Part shown: in pieces, positions 16,488 to 27,022 of the stretch
Numbering within the stretch: the stretch's first letter is position 1
Layout of the letters: every line of letters starts with the position of its first letter
DNA from: SCTD01 sp036675425
GTDB lineage: Bacteria > Actinomycetota > Actinomycetes > Mycobacteriales > SCTD01
NCBI GenBank assembly: GCA_036675425.1
Contig: JAKFFB010000234.1
Location: 1-34,883 of the forward strand
Reading direction: 5' to 3'
DNA: 34,883 nucleotides
The notes under the pieces: generated by a model
Databases searched by the model: none
What the model was told of the DNA's origin: nothing
Seen by the model: the letters and a program-made list of their open reading frames with translations, nothing else
Translations under genes and position numbers: made by a program

Positions 16488-16518
16488 AGACTACCGGACG
16501 GCTCCGGCGGCCGTCGAA
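16488..16518 (-). promoter_or_regulatory. Candidate rplU-rpmA promoter
   Basis: On the minus strand TAGTCT (16493-16488) fits a -10 box. TTCGAC (16518-16513) is a possible -35 box at a rather long 19-base spacing. The leader to the rplU GTG would be about 70 bases. It contains a small GCGTC/GACGC stem-loop and the AGGAG ribosome site. Confidence 0.4.
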
Positions 16519-16532
16519 CGCTCGGTTTTCAT

Positions 16533-16601
16533 GATCCACAGAAGGATCGGTGCGCACAGCGGGGTGCGGCGGCGCGGAGGAGGTGGATCCTTCTGTCGAT
16601 C
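16533..16601. repeat. Hairpin A: inverted GATC-N8-GATC arms
   Basis: The left arm gatccacagaaggatc (16533-16548) and right arm gatccttctgtcgatc (16586-16601) are reverse complements at 15 of 16 positions, around a 37-base GC-rich loop. Both arms begin and end with GATC. It lies in the 288-base gap between rne and rplU, right next to hairpin B. It could be a terminator, an RNA-processing site or a small palindromic repeat element. Confidence 0.7.
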
Positions 16602-16606
16602 TTGCT

Positions 16607-16676
16607 GATCATCCGCAGGATCGCCGCCCTCAGGAGGCCGCGCGGCGTGCTGTGGGCGGGGATCCTGCGGATGATC
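16607..16676. repeat. Hairpin B: inverted GATC-N8-GATC arms, 23-bp stem
   Basis: The left arm gatcatccgcaggatc (16607-16622) and right arm gatcctgcggatgatc (16661-16676) are exact reverse complements. Extending inward to 16629 and 16654 gives a 23-bp stem with one mismatch around a 24-base loop. It starts 25 bases past the rne stop, with hairpin A 5 bases further on. The two hairpins share architecture but not arm sequence, apart from the flanking GATC and an AGGATC end. Confidence 0.75.
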
Positions 16677-16700
16677 TTCGTCGCGTGAGCGTACGGCCGG

Positions 16701-19520
16701 TCAGATCGTGGGCGGGCCGGCCGGACGGCTGGTGGCGCGCCGGCGGCGCTTGGGAGCGGGCTCGGCGGCCGGAGCGGGCTCGGGCTCGGCGGCCGGAGCG
16801 GGCTCGGGCTCGGGCTCGACAGCCGGAGCGGGCTCGGGCTCGGGCTCGGGCGTGACGTCGGGGACGACCTCGGTCGCCGGGTCGGCCGCCCGCGCGAGCG
16901 CGTCGACCTCCTCGGTCTCCGCAGCGGTCGCCTCGCCGTCGGACGGCTCGGCGGGAGCGGCCAGCAGCTCGGCCATCTCGTCCTCGGGACGCACCGTGGC
17001 CGATCCGGCACCCCGACCGCCACGACGGCGGCGGCGCGGCGCCGCGGGGGTGTCGTCGTCGGCTGGCGCGTCGGCAGGCGCGTCGGAGTCGGCAGCCGCC
17101 GGCTCGGTCTGCGCACGCGGCCTGGGGGCGTCGGCCGGGATCGGCTTGCGCTTGGGAGCGCGCTCGCGCCGACCGTCCTCGCCACCGCCACCGCCGCGAC
17201 GCTCGTCCACGGGCTCGCTGTGCACGTGCACGCCACGGCCGTTGCACGCGTCGCACGGCTCGCTGAAGGACTCGAGCAGGCCCTGGCCGACGCGCTTGCG
17301 CGTCATCTGGACCAGCCCGAGCGAGGTCACCTCGGCGACCTGGTGCTTGGTGCGGTCGCGGCCGAGGCACTCGACGAGGCGGCGCACGACCAGGTCGCGG
17401 TTGGACTCCAGGACCATGTCGATGAAGTCGACGACGATGATCCCGCCGACGTCGCGCAGCCGGAGCTGGCGGGCGATCTCCTCGGCGGCCTCGAGGTTGT
17501 TCCGGGTGACGGTCTCCTCGAGGTTGCCGCCCTTGCCGACGAACTTGCCGGTGTTGACGTCGATGACGACCATCGCCTCGGTGCGGTCGATGACCAGCGA
17601 GCCGCCGGACGGCAGGTAGACCTTGCGGTCCAGCGCCTTGAGCAGCTGCTCGTCGATCCGGTGCTCGGCGAAGACGTCCTTCTCGGACGTGTGCCGGGAC
17701 AGGCGGGGCGCGAGGTCCGGCGCGACGAACTCGACGTAGTCGCGGATGGTGTCCCACTCGCTGTCGCCCTGGACGACGAGCTTGGTGAAGTCCTCGTTGA
17801 AGACGTCACGCACGACCCGGATGACGAGGTCGGGCTCCGCGTGCAGCAGCACCGGGGCCCCGCCCTTGGCGGCCTTGGTCTGGATGACCTCCCACTGGGC
17901 CTGCAGGCGTCGTACGTCTGCCGCCAGCTCCTCCTCGGACGCGCCTTCCGCGGCGGTGCGGATGATGACGCCGGCGCCCTCGGGGACGACCTTCTTGAGG
18001 ATCTTCTTGAGGCGGTCGCGCTCGTTCTCGGGCAGCTTGCGGCTGATGCCGGTCATGGTGCCCTCGGGCACGTAGACGAGGTAGCGGCCGGGCAGGCTGA
18101 CCTGGCCGGTGAGGCGTGCGCCCTTGTGGCCGATCGGGTCCTTGCTGACCTGGACCAGGACCTCCTGGCCGGACTTCAGGACCGACTCGATGCTGCGGTT
18201 CTTGCCGCCGGCAGCCGCGTTGTAGTTGACCTCGCCCGCGTACAGGACGGCGTTGCGGCTCTTGCCGATGTCGACGAACGCCGCCTCCATGCTCGGGAGC
18301 ACGTTCTGCACCCGGCCGAGGTAGACGTTGCCGGCGTAGGACTGCGCGCTGGCCTTGGTGACGTAGTGCTCGACGAGGATCCCGTCCTCGAGCACCGCGA
18401 TCTGGGTGCGGTCGCCCTTCTGGCGCACGACCATCGTGCGGTCGACGGCCTCGCGGCGGGCGAGGAACTCCGCCTCGCTCAGGATCGGCTTGCGGCCCCG
18501 GCCGGAGTCGCGGCCCTCCTGGCGGCGGACGCGCTTGGCGGCCATGCGGGTCGAGCCGGTGATGCCGCGCACGCCGTCCTCGTCGGCGCTGGTCGCGCCC
18601 GAGCCGGAGCGGTTGCGGGTGCGCGGCTCGCGGGGCTCGGTCGGCGCGTCGTCGTCGGTGGCGAGGCCTCCCCCGCCGCTGCGGCTCCGGCTCCGGCGCC
18701 GACGGCGGCGGGTGCCGCTGGCGGTCTCGCCGTCCTCGTCACCGGACTCGGCGTCGTCGGACGGCTCGTCCGAGGTCGCCTCGCCGGTCTCGTCCTCGGC
18801 GTCGGTCTCCTCGCCGCCCTCGCCCTCGGGGCGGCGGGCACCGCGCCCGCGGCGGCCACGACGGCGCCGGCGCGGCCGGTCGCCGCCCTCGGAGTCGTCG
18901 TCCTCGTCGGACTCGCCCGCCTCGTCCTCGCTCGTCGGCTCGGTGACGGGCTCGATCAGCTCGGGGATCAGGGCGCTCGGCGACACGGCGCCCGCGGTGC
19001 CGGCGCGGCGGCGACGACGGGGCGCGGGGGCCTCGTCGGTCTCTGGCGTCTCCTCGGCTGCGGGCTCCTCGGCCACCGGCTCGGGGGCCTGGAAGGTCAC
19101 GGAGGTCGCGCGGCGGGCGCGGGTGCGCTTGGCGGGCGCGGGGGTCTCCTCGACCGGCTCGACCACGGGCTCGGCCTCGAGCAGCGCGGCCTGCGCGGCG
19201 AGCTCCTCCTCGGTGAGGGGGACCTCCTCCGCGGGCGGCTCCTCGGCAGCCGGCTCGGCGACCTTCTTGGCCGGCTTCTTGCGCGGGGCGGCGGCCTTCT
19301 TGGCCGGCGCCTTCTTGGCGGCCTTCTTGGGCGCGGGGGCGTCCTCGGGAGCAGCATCGGGGGCGGTGCCCTCGGCCGGCTCGGTCGTGCCGTCCGCGGC
19401 CGGCTCGGGCGCGGCGGTCGCCTTGGTGGCGCGGCGGCGGCGCGGGGCCTTGGCCGGCGGGGCGGTCTCGTCCGTTGCGGCGGTCGTGCTGTCGTCGTTC
19501 TGAGTGGGCTCGTCGAGCAC
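16701..19520 (-). CDS. rne: Ribonuclease E/G family protein
   Basis: A 939-residue endoribonuclease for rRNA maturation and mRNA decay. The catalytic core sits in the middle (about residues 365-765). It holds an S1 domain (ASAQSYAGNVYLGRVQNVLPSMEAAFVDIG), the Mg-binding Asp motifs VVIDVNTGKFVG (near 650) and IIVVDFIDM (near 697), and the Zn-link CDACNGRG (near 755). Long low-complexity arms flank it: an N-terminal Lys/Ala/Pro/Glu-rich arm with KKAAKKAPAKKAAA and acidic blocks, and a C-terminal Pro/Glu/Ala arm. These arms resemble the disordered extensions of actinobacterial RNase E. GTG 19520 is chosen because GGAG lies 5 bases upstream; GTG 19559 would add 13 residues. Confidence 0.95.
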   Translation of the reverse strand: MLDEPTQNDDSTTAATDETAPPAKAPRRRRATKATAAPEPAADGTTEPAEGTAPDAAPEDAPAPKKAAKKAPAKKAAAPRKKPAKKVAEPAAEEPPAEEVPLTEEELAAQAALLEAEPVVEPVEETPAPAKRTRARRATSVTFQAPEPVAEEPAAEETPETDEAPAPRRRRRAGTAGAVSPSALIPELIEPVTEPTSEDEAGESDEDDDSEGGDRPRRRRRGRRGRGARRPEGEGGEETDAEDETGEATSDEPSDDAESGDEDGETASGTRRRRRRSRSRSGGGGLATDDDAPTEPREPRTRNRSGSGATSADEDGVRGITGSTRMAAKRVRRQEGRDSGRGRKPILSEAEFLARREAVDRTMVVRQKGDRTQIAVLEDGILVEHYVTKASAQSYAGNVYLGRVQNVLPSMEAAFVDIGKSRNAVLYAGEVNYNAAAGGKNRSIESVLKSGQEVLVQVSKDPIGHKGARLTGQVSLPGRYLVYVPEGTMTGISRKLPENERDRLKKILKKVVPEGAGVIIRTAAEGASEEELAADVRRLQAQWEVIQTKAAKGGAPVLLHAEPDLVIRVVRDVFNEDFTKLVVQGDSEWDTIRDYVEFVAPDLAPRLSRHTSEKDVFAEHRIDEQLLKALDRKVYLPSGGSLVIDRTEAMVVIDVNTGKFVGKGGNLEETVTRNNLEAAEEIARQLRLRDVGGIIVVDFIDMVLESNRDLVVRRLVECLGRDRTKHQVAEVTSLGLVQMTRKRVGQGLLESFSEPCDACNGRGVHVHSEPVDERRGGGGGEDGRRERAPKRKPIPADAPRPRAQTEPAAADSDAPADAPADDDTPAAPRRRRRGGRGAGSATVRPEDEMAELLAAPAEPSDGEATAAETEEVDALARAADPATEVVPDVTPEPEPEPAPAVEPEPEPAPAAEPEPAPAAEPAPKRRRRATSRPAGPPTI
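16756..16850. repeat. GC-rich hexamer tandem repeats in the rne 3' end
   Basis: Repeated ggctcg and gccggagcgggctcgg units encode the Glu-Pro/Ala-Pro repeats of the RNase E C-terminal arm (EPEPEPAPAVEPEPEPAPAAEPEP). Such arrays may change length between strains by slippage without shifting the frame, because the units are multiples of three. Confidence 0.7.
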
Positions 19521-19627
19521 CGGTTCTCCGGATCCGGTCGCTGCGTGACGCTGCCGCACCGACCAGCTGGGGGTCGTACCGTCGCCGACCGGTGTGGCCG
19601 ACGCCGGGAGAAGTCTGTGTTGCTCCC

Positions 19628-20415
19628 CTAGGTCGGAGAGCCGGCGACTGCCTGCTCGAGGTCTGCGCCTGCTCGCGTTGCCCCGTCCGGGTTGCGGTCG
19701 GGTGCGAGCGGATCGCCGACCTCGCCGGTCTCGGTGAGCGGCCCCTGCGCCAGCCGGGTTGCCTGAGGGGGCATCGGCGGCGCGAGGTCGGCCACGGACC
19801 GAAGTCCGGAGAGGACGTCGTCGGGTCGGACAGCAGGCGTCACGTGCCGTACGACCACGTCGAGTGTCGCACAGCCCACCTCCCCGGCCGCGCTCATGCG
19901 GACAACCGCCGCCCGCGCGTCGAGCGTGCGCAGGCCCTGCTTCATCAGCCGCTCGACCGGGATCGCCTCCGCGGCGAGGAAGAGCCCGACCGCCTGGAGG
20001 GCCGCGTCCCGGGAGATCCCGGGCAGCAGGATCGACCAGTGGCTGGCCTCGATCCGGTCCGGCAGGCTGGTGCCCACGGGGGCCTCGACCACCTCGGTGA
20101 TGTCGATGCCGGCGGGCAGGCTCTCGTCGAGGGCGGCCTGCAGCTTGCCCAGGTCGACCCGCTCCGCCACGGAGATCTCGACGTACTCCGCCTCGCTCGC
20201 GACGCCGGTCGGCGCCGCACCCACCCAGCTGATCTTCGGGTGCGGGGAGAAGCCCGCGGAGTAGGCCATCGGCACCTGCGCGCGGCGCAACGCCCGCTCG
20301 AAGGCGCGGGCGATGTCGCGGTGGCTGGTGAAGCGGAGCCGGCCGCGCTTGGTGTAGCGCAGGCGGAGCTTCTGGACCGGCGGCGGCGGGGGCGGGCCGG
20401 TGGGCGACTTGGCCA

Positions 20416-20416
<1 letters not shown>
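19628..20416 (-). CDS. TIGR03936 family radical SAM-associated protein (DUF2344)
   Basis: A 262-residue protein with the family opening QKLRLRYTKRGRLRFTSHRDIARAFERALRRAQVPMAYSAGFSPHPKISW. This is followed by a core ending near VTPAVRPDDVLSGL and an Asp/Pro-rich tail. It is the usual partner of the B12-binding radical SAM protein encoded directly upstream, sometimes as a fusion; their shared reaction is not established to my knowledge. The GTG start at 20416 shares one base with the upstream TAG stop. The 107-base gap before rne contains a weak GGGAG/CTCCC stem and no other gene. Confidence 0.92.
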
Positions 20417-22341
<1,925 letters not shown>

Positions 22342-22347
22342 GCGTCA

Positions 22348-22353
22348 AGGCTA
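22348..22353 (-). promoter_or_regulatory. Candidate leaderless -10 box of the radical SAM gene
   Basis: TAGCCT on the minus strand ends 6 bases before the ATG at 22341. It lies after the long hairpin that closes the rodA transcript, so a new transcript could start here with the start codon at or near +1. Confidence 0.42.
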
Positions 22354-22388
22354 CGTCGGCCCAGCCCGCGGGGTGTCCAACCGGCGAA

Positions 22389-22438
22389 TGGAGCGTTGTC
22401 CGTACGACGCACCGCCGTGTCGTACGGACAACGCTCCA
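22389..22438 (-). terminator. Perfect 20-bp hairpin after rodA
   Basis: The arms tggagcgttgtccgtacgac (22389-22408) and 22419-22438 are exact complements around a 10-base loop (gcaccgccgt). It lies 31 bases past the rodA stop and 47 bases before the next start, inside a 128-base gap. It is the natural end of the valS-to-rodA run, although no T-run follows. Its length and perfection also suit a dispersed palindromic repeat. Confidence 0.65.
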
Positions 22439-22469
22439 CTCGGCGCGGAGGGCGTACGGGGGGCGGGGC

Positions 22470-23657
22470 CTAGAGGTCCCGACTCCGCAGGTGGACGTTC
22501 TGGAGCAGCCCCACCGCGGCGAGCGACGCGAACATCGCCGAGCCGCCGTAGGAGACGAACGGCAGCGGCAGCCCCGTGACCGGCATGATCCCGAGCGTCA
22601 TCCCGACGTTGACGAAGCTCTGGAAGGCGAACCAGCAGACGACCCCCGCCGCGACGAGCCGGCCGAACGGGTCCTTGGCCCGCGCGGCGATCCGCAGCCC
22701 GCGCCACAGCACCACCCCGAGCAGCGCCAGCAGGCCGGTCGCTCCGACGAGCCCGAGCTCCTCCCCCGCGACGGTGAAGATGAAGTCGGTCTGCTGCTCG
22801 GGGATGAAGCGGCCGTTGGTCTGCGTGCCCTCGAAGAGCCCCTTGCCGAGCAGCCCGCCGGAGCCGATCGCGATGCGCGCCTGGTTGGTGTTGTAGCCGA
22901 CGCCGCGCGGGTCGAGCGCGGGGTTGGCGAAGGCGGCGAAGCGGTCGACCTGGTAGTCGTCGAGCACCCCGAGCTGCACGGCCCCGACGCAGACGACGAC
23001 CCCGGCCAGCACCAGCCCGCCGATCCAGCGTGCCGGCGCGCCGGCCATGGCCAGCACCCCCAGCACGATGACGACCAGCACCAGCACGGTGCCGAGGTCG
23101 GGCTGCAGCATCACCAGCCCGAGGGGCACCGCGGCGACGAGCAGCACCAGCACCACGTCGCCGTCGCGCGGCCCGTCCTCCATGTCGCGCTTCTCGGCCA
23201 GCAGCATCGCCAGCCCGACGACCAGGGCCACCTTCGCCAGCTCGGAGGGCTGCACCTGGAAGCCGCCGCCGACGACGATCCAGGAGTGCGCGCCGTTGAT
23301 CGTCTTGCCGAGCGGGGTGAGGACGGCGACCAGCCCGAGGACCGAGAGGACGTAGACGACAGGGGCGTACGCGCGAAGCGAGCGGTAGTCGACCAGCGCC
23401 GCGAGGGACCCGAGCGCGGCGCCGATCGCGGCGTTGAGCAGGTGCCGCTGGAAGAAGGTCGTGGGGGGCAGTCCGGCGTCGAGCATCCGCTGCCGGGTCG
23501 CCGACCAGACCAGCAGCGAGCCGAGCCCGACCAGGCCGACGACCGCGAGCAGCAGGAACCAGTCGAGCCGGCGCAGCGGCGAGTCGTGGCCCATCGCCCG
23601 CTCGCGCAGCCCGGCGTCGCGGCGGCCGATGGACAGCGTCGACGGGTAGAGGCTCAT
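22470..23657 (-). CDS. rodA: Rod-shape peptidoglycan glycosyltransferase RodA
   Basis: A 395-residue SEDS-family membrane protein that polymerises lipid II during cell elongation. About ten membrane helices are visible. The family segments GGFQVQPSELAKVALVV, MLQPDLGTVLVL, GYNTNQARIAIGSGGLLGKG, EQQTDFIFTVAGEELGLVGA and LPLPFVSYGGSAM are all present. RodA rather than FtsW is favoured by its position next to mrdA and mreBCD. ATG at 23657 overlaps the mrdA stop (ATGA), so the two should be made together as the PBP2-RodA pair. Confidence 0.96.
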   Translation of the reverse strand: MSLYPSTLSIGRRDAGLRERAMGHDSPLRRLDWFLLLAVVGLVGLGSLLVWSATRQRMLDAGLPPTTFFQRHLLNAAIGAALGSLAALVDYRSLRAYAPVVYVLSVLGLVAVLTPLGKTINGAHSWIVVGGGFQVQPSELAKVALVVGLAMLLAEKRDMEDGPRDGDVVLVLLVAAVPLGLVMLQPDLGTVLVLVVIVLGVLAMAGAPARWIGGLVLAGVVVCVGAVQLGVLDDYQVDRFAAFANPALDPRGVGYNTNQARIAIGSGGLLGKGLFEGTQTNGRFIPEQQTDFIFTVAGEELGLVGATGLLALLGVVLWRGLRIAARAKDPFGRLVAAGVVCWFAFQSFVNVGMTLGIMPVTGLPLPFVSYGGSAMFASLAAVGLLQNVHLRSRDL

Positions 23658-25696
23658 CGCGGCGGCGCCACGGATCCGTCGGGGCGCAGCGACGGGATGC
23701 CGCTCACCGGCCGCGCGCCGCCCGGGCCGTAGATGCCGTCGTAGACCGCCCGCACCATCGGCGCCGCGACGGTGCCGCCGGTGCCGCCCTGCGACACCAT
23801 CCCGACGACGACGAGCTCGGGATCGGCGACCGGCGCGTAGGAGGCGAACCACGCGGTGTCCTGCTTGTTCGCGACCTCGCCGGTGCCGGTCTTGCCGGCG
23901 ACGGCGACAGGAGCACCCGCGAAGGCGCGCGAGGCGGTGCCCCCGGGCTGCGTCACGCCGGCGAGCGCGTCCCGGAGGAAGCCGAGCAGCTCGGCAGACA
24001 GCGGCAGCGTCGACCGCACCTTGGGCTTCACCTCGCGCACGGTCCCGTCCGGCGAGAGCAGCGCCCGGGCGACGTGCGGCTCGAGCACCTTGCCGCCGTT
24101 GGCGATCGCGGCGTAGACGGTCGCGAGCTGCAGGGGCGTCACCAGGGTGTCGCCCTGGCCGATCGCGAAGTTCGTCGCGTCGCCGCCGCGGAACCGGTTG
24201 CCGTCCTCGCAGAACTCCCGGTTGGCGCGCCGCCGCTCGTCCGACAGCTTCGGGTTCGTCGCGCCCTTGCAGCGGTTCTCGCGGGTGTCCTCCCAGTACT
24301 GCTGCTTGAACTCGCGGTCGGCGATCGTGCCGCGCCGCTCGCTGGGCAGGTCGATGCCGGTGCGCTGCCCCAGGCCGAACGCCTGCGCCATCCGGATCAT
24401 CGGGTCGCGCGGCTTCGCGACCGGCCGGTTGCCGCCGTCCCGCAGCCACTGCTCGTAGGCGAACTTGTAGAAGACGGTGTCGCAGGACTTCACCAGCGCG
24501 GTGCGCAGGTCGATCGTGCCGAGCGCGGCCGAGTCGAAGTTCCGCTGCCCGGTCGGGCCGTAGACGCCGGGGCACGGGTAGCGCCCGCGCAGCGGGTAGT
24601 CGCCGCTGTGCACGGCCGCCGCCGCCGAGATCACCTTGAAGGTCGAGGCCGGCGCGTACGCCCCCTGGATCGCGCGGAAGACCAGCGGTGCGCCGCGCTT
24701 CTCGTCGACCAGCGCGGCGTACTCCTGCGGTGAGGCGCCACCGACGAAGACGGCGGGGTCGTACGACGGGTAGCTCGCGAGCGCGACGACCCGCCCGGTC
24801 TTGGCCTCCATCACGACGACGGACCCGGAGTCGGCCACCAGCGGCACGCCGCTGCCGCGCGCCTTGCGCTGCCGGGCCGCGTCGATCCCCGCCTGCAGGG
24901 CCTGCTCGGCGACCGCCTGGATCCTCGCGTCGAGGGACAGCACGAGCGTCGCCCCCGGAGCCGGCGGGGTGGTGCCGTCGACGCCCTGCACCGCCCCGAC
25001 GTGGTCGACGAGCAGCCGCTTGACGCCGTCGCGGCCGCGCAGCTGGGCGTCGTACGTCGCCTCGACGCCGGCCCGGCCGACGAGCGCGCTCGGCTGCACG
25101 CCGTCGTACTCCGGGGTGCCGACCTCCTCCGGGCTGATCGGCCCGAGGTAGCCCAGCACGTGGGCGGCGAGCGTGTCGCGCGGGTAGTCGCGCACCGCCG
25201 CGAACTGCGCTGTCACACCGGGGAAGTCCTCACGGTGCTCCTCGATCTCGAGAACCTTGCTGAGGCCCGCGCGGTCGCTCGCGTCGAACTCCGCGACGGG
25301 CACGGGCTGGTACGGCGAGCCGCGCCAGCAGGGCGGCTCCACTCCCCCGCCGCACGGCCGGATCTCCTGGCGGATCGCGTCGGCGGTCCGGCCCAGGACG
25401 CGACCGAGCCGCTCCAGCACGGCCTTCCCGCCGTCGCTCTGCCGCAGCACGGTGTAGCGGCTCACGGAGACGACCAGCGCCGTCCGGTTGCGCACCAGCG
25501 CGGTACCGCGCGCGTCGTAGACCTGGCCGCGCGGAGCGGGCTCGACGACCTCGCGGATGCGGTTCTGGCTGGCCGCTGCGGTGTAGTCCGCGCCGGCGTA
25601 GACCTGCAGGAACCACAGCCGTCCGAACAGCGTCGCGAGGACTGCCAGCACCACCACCCGGAGCACGAACAGCCGGAGGTCGGCCCGTCGACTCAC
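23654..25696 (-). CDS. mrdA: Penicillin-binding protein 2 (elongasome transpeptidase)
   Basis: A 680-residue class B PBP that crosslinks peptidoglycan during elongation. One N-terminal membrane helix (LRLFVLRVVVLAVLATLFGRLWFLQ) leads into the dimerisation/pedestal domain, then the transpeptidase. The active-site Ser lies in APASTFKVIS, the second motif is KSCD (an SxD form of SxN) and the third is GKTGTGEVAN. The start is GTG at 25696 (GTGA overlap with mreD, GGTGGG about 7 bases upstream). GTG at 25708 would place GGAG directly against the start and is less likely. Confidence 0.96.
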   Translation of the reverse strand: MSRRADLRLFVLRVVVLAVLATLFGRLWFLQVYAGADYTAAASQNRIREVVEPAPRGQVYDARGTALVRNRTALVVSVSRYTVLRQSDGGKAVLERLGRVLGRTADAIRQEIRPCGGGVEPPCWRGSPYQPVPVAEFDASDRAGLSKVLEIEEHREDFPGVTAQFAAVRDYPRDTLAAHVLGYLGPISPEEVGTPEYDGVQPSALVGRAGVEATYDAQLRGRDGVKRLLVDHVGAVQGVDGTTPPAPGATLVLSLDARIQAVAEQALQAGIDAARQRKARGSGVPLVADSGSVVVMEAKTGRVVALASYPSYDPAVFVGGASPQEYAALVDEKRGAPLVFRAIQGAYAPASTFKVISAAAAVHSGDYPLRGRYPCPGVYGPTGQRNFDSAALGTIDLRTALVKSCDTVFYKFAYEQWLRDGGNRPVAKPRDPMIRMAQAFGLGQRTGIDLPSERRGTIADREFKQQYWEDTRENRCKGATNPKLSDERRRANREFCEDGNRFRGGDATNFAIGQGDTLVTPLQLATVYAAIANGGKVLEPHVARALLSPDGTVREVKPKVRSTLPLSAELLGFLRDALAGVTQPGGTASRAFAGAPVAVAGKTGTGEVANKQDTAWFASYAPVADPELVVVGMVSQGGTGGTVAAPMVRAVYDGIYGPGGARPVSGIPSLRPDGSVAPPR

Positions 25697-26211
25697 GAGT
25701 GCACCCACCTCCGGTCCCGGTCCGGGGCCAGCCTACGGACCAGGGCCCCCACGAGGGGCACGACGAACGGCGTCAGCAGGACGGTGAAGGCGGTGGTGCC
25801 GGCGACCGCCCGCCAGTACGACGACCAGTCGATGCGCGGGTCGGCCAGCATCAGCCCCTCGAGCGCGTAGGTCGTCACGGCACCCGCCGCGGACAGCGCC
25901 ACGACGCCGAAGGGCAGCAGCACCGAGCGCGGCCGGTCGTCGAAGGCGAAGCCGGCCAGGTAGCCGACCAGGGCGTAGACCAGGGCGGTGCGGCCGAGCT
26001 CGTGGTCGGCGCCGAGGTCGGCGAGCAGGCCGGCGAAGAAGCCGGTCAGCGTGCCGGAGAGCGGACCCTCGGCCAGCGCGAAGCCGACCACGACCACCAG
26101 CAGCAGGTCGGGGACGCCGCCGGGCAGCGGCAGGCGCGCGAGGACCGCGGTCTGCAGCAGCAGCGCCGTCACGACGACGACGGCGCCGAGGAGCAGGCGG
26201 CGGGCGGTCAC
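25693..26211 (-). CDS. mreD: Rod-shape-determining protein MreD
   Basis: A 172-residue, strongly hydrophobic protein with about five membrane helices. The order matches MreD, including GVPDLLLVVVVGFALAEGPLSGTLTGFFAGLLADLG. It is a membrane part of the elongasome that works with MreC. The GTG start at 26211 overlaps the mreC stop (GTGA), and its own stop overlaps mrdA, so the three are translationally linked. Confidence 0.93.
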   Translation of the reverse strand: MTARRLLLGAVVVVTALLLQTAVLARLPLPGGVPDLLLVVVVGFALAEGPLSGTLTGFFAGLLADLGADHELGRTALVYALVGYLAGFAFDDRPRSVLLPFGVVALSAAGAVTTYALEGLMLADPRIDWSSYWRAVAGTTAFTVLLTPFVVPLVGALVRRLAPDRDRRWVHS

Positions 26212-27020
26212 TTCTTCGGCGGGATCGGCACCCGAGGGGTGCTGCGCGGCGGCGACGTCACGACGCCGACGACGTCCAGCGCGCCCACGCGCACGAACGG
26301 CTCGACCTGCGCCGTCGTCACCAGCGCACCCGCCGGGTCGACGGAGACGACGCGGCCGATCGGGACCCCCGGCACGAACGTCGTCGAGCCGGTCGTCAGG
26401 AGCGCGTCGTCGACCGCGATCCGGCCTCCCTCGACGAGCTCGTAGACGAGCTGCTCGCCGTCGCCGGTGGCCAACCCGATGGTGCCCGCGCGGGTCAGCC
26501 GAGCGCCGACCGTGAACCCCGGGTCGGTGACCAGCAGCACCGTGCTGGTGAACGGCCCGACGCGCGTCGTCCGCCCCACGAGCCCGTCGCCGTTGACGAC
26601 GGTCTGCCCCTCCTCGATGCCGTCGCGACTGCCTGCGTCGATGGTGACGGTGAGCTCGAAGCCGAACGACGAGCCGAGAGCCGTGACCTGCGCGGGCACG
26701 ACGGTGTACGTCCCCGCGTCCTTGAGCGCGAGCAGCCGATCGAGCTCGGCGGCCCGGCGCTCGGCAGCCTCGCCCCGGACGAGATCGGCCTTCAGGGAGG
26801 CGATCTCGTCGCGCAGCCGTCGTACCTCGTCGTCGTCGGAGCGTCCGTCGACGACGTCACCCACCGCCCGCGCCGCCTGGCCGACCGCGCGCTGCCCGGG
26901 ACCGAGCACTGCGTCGGCGCCGCGGCGCACGGAGCCGAACGGCTCGGCCTGCACGTCCAGCGCGGTGAGCGTGACGGCGGTGAGCAGCAGCAGGACGAGC
27001 AGCAGCCGGGGGCCGCGCAC
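26208..27020 (-). CDS. mreC: Rod-shape-determining protein MreC
   Basis: A 270-residue bitopic protein with one N-terminal membrane helix (LLLVLLLLTAVTLTAL), a coiled coil (DDDEVRRLRDEIASLKADLVRGEAAERRAAELDRLLAL) and the extracellular MreC beta domain (VTALGSSFGFELTVTIDAGSRDGIEEGQTVVNGDGLVGR). It links MreB inside the cell with PBP2/RodA outside. GTG at 27020 begins 2 bases after the mreB stop. Longer in-frame starts inside mreB add only a basic Arg/Ala/Pro stretch and are not preferred. Confidence 0.95.
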   Translation of the reverse strand: MRGPRLLLVLLLLTAVTLTALDVQAEPFGSVRRGADAVLGPGQRAVGQAARAVGDVVDGRSDDDEVRRLRDEIASLKADLVRGEAAERRAAELDRLLALKDAGTYTVVPAQVTALGSSFGFELTVTIDAGSRDGIEEGQTVVNGDGLVGRTTRVGPFTSTVLLVTDPGFTVGARLTRAGTIGLATGDGEQLVYELVEGGRIAVDDALLTTGSTTFVPGVPIGRVVSVDPAGALVTTAQVEPFVRVGALDVVGVVTSPPRSTPRVPIPPKK

Positions 27021-27022
27021 AG

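Noticed and set aside
16529..16700. Possible small gene in the rne-rplU gap
   Set aside because: Both strands have short open frames, but they are explained by the GATC hairpins and have no start with a ribosome site or protein-like composition.
16750..16850. Regularly repeated units as a CRISPR array
   Set aside because: The units are short, contiguous, without spacers, and in frame inside rne.
17220..19631. An 803-codon plus-strand open frame
   Set aside because: It is the antisense shadow of rne. It is Leu/Gly/Ala-rich with no domain, while the minus strand carries clear RNase E motifs.
22470..23657. FtsW instead of RodA
   Set aside because: The gene overlaps mrdA in an mreBCD operon. 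FtsW genes sit in the division (dcw) cluster, which is not here.
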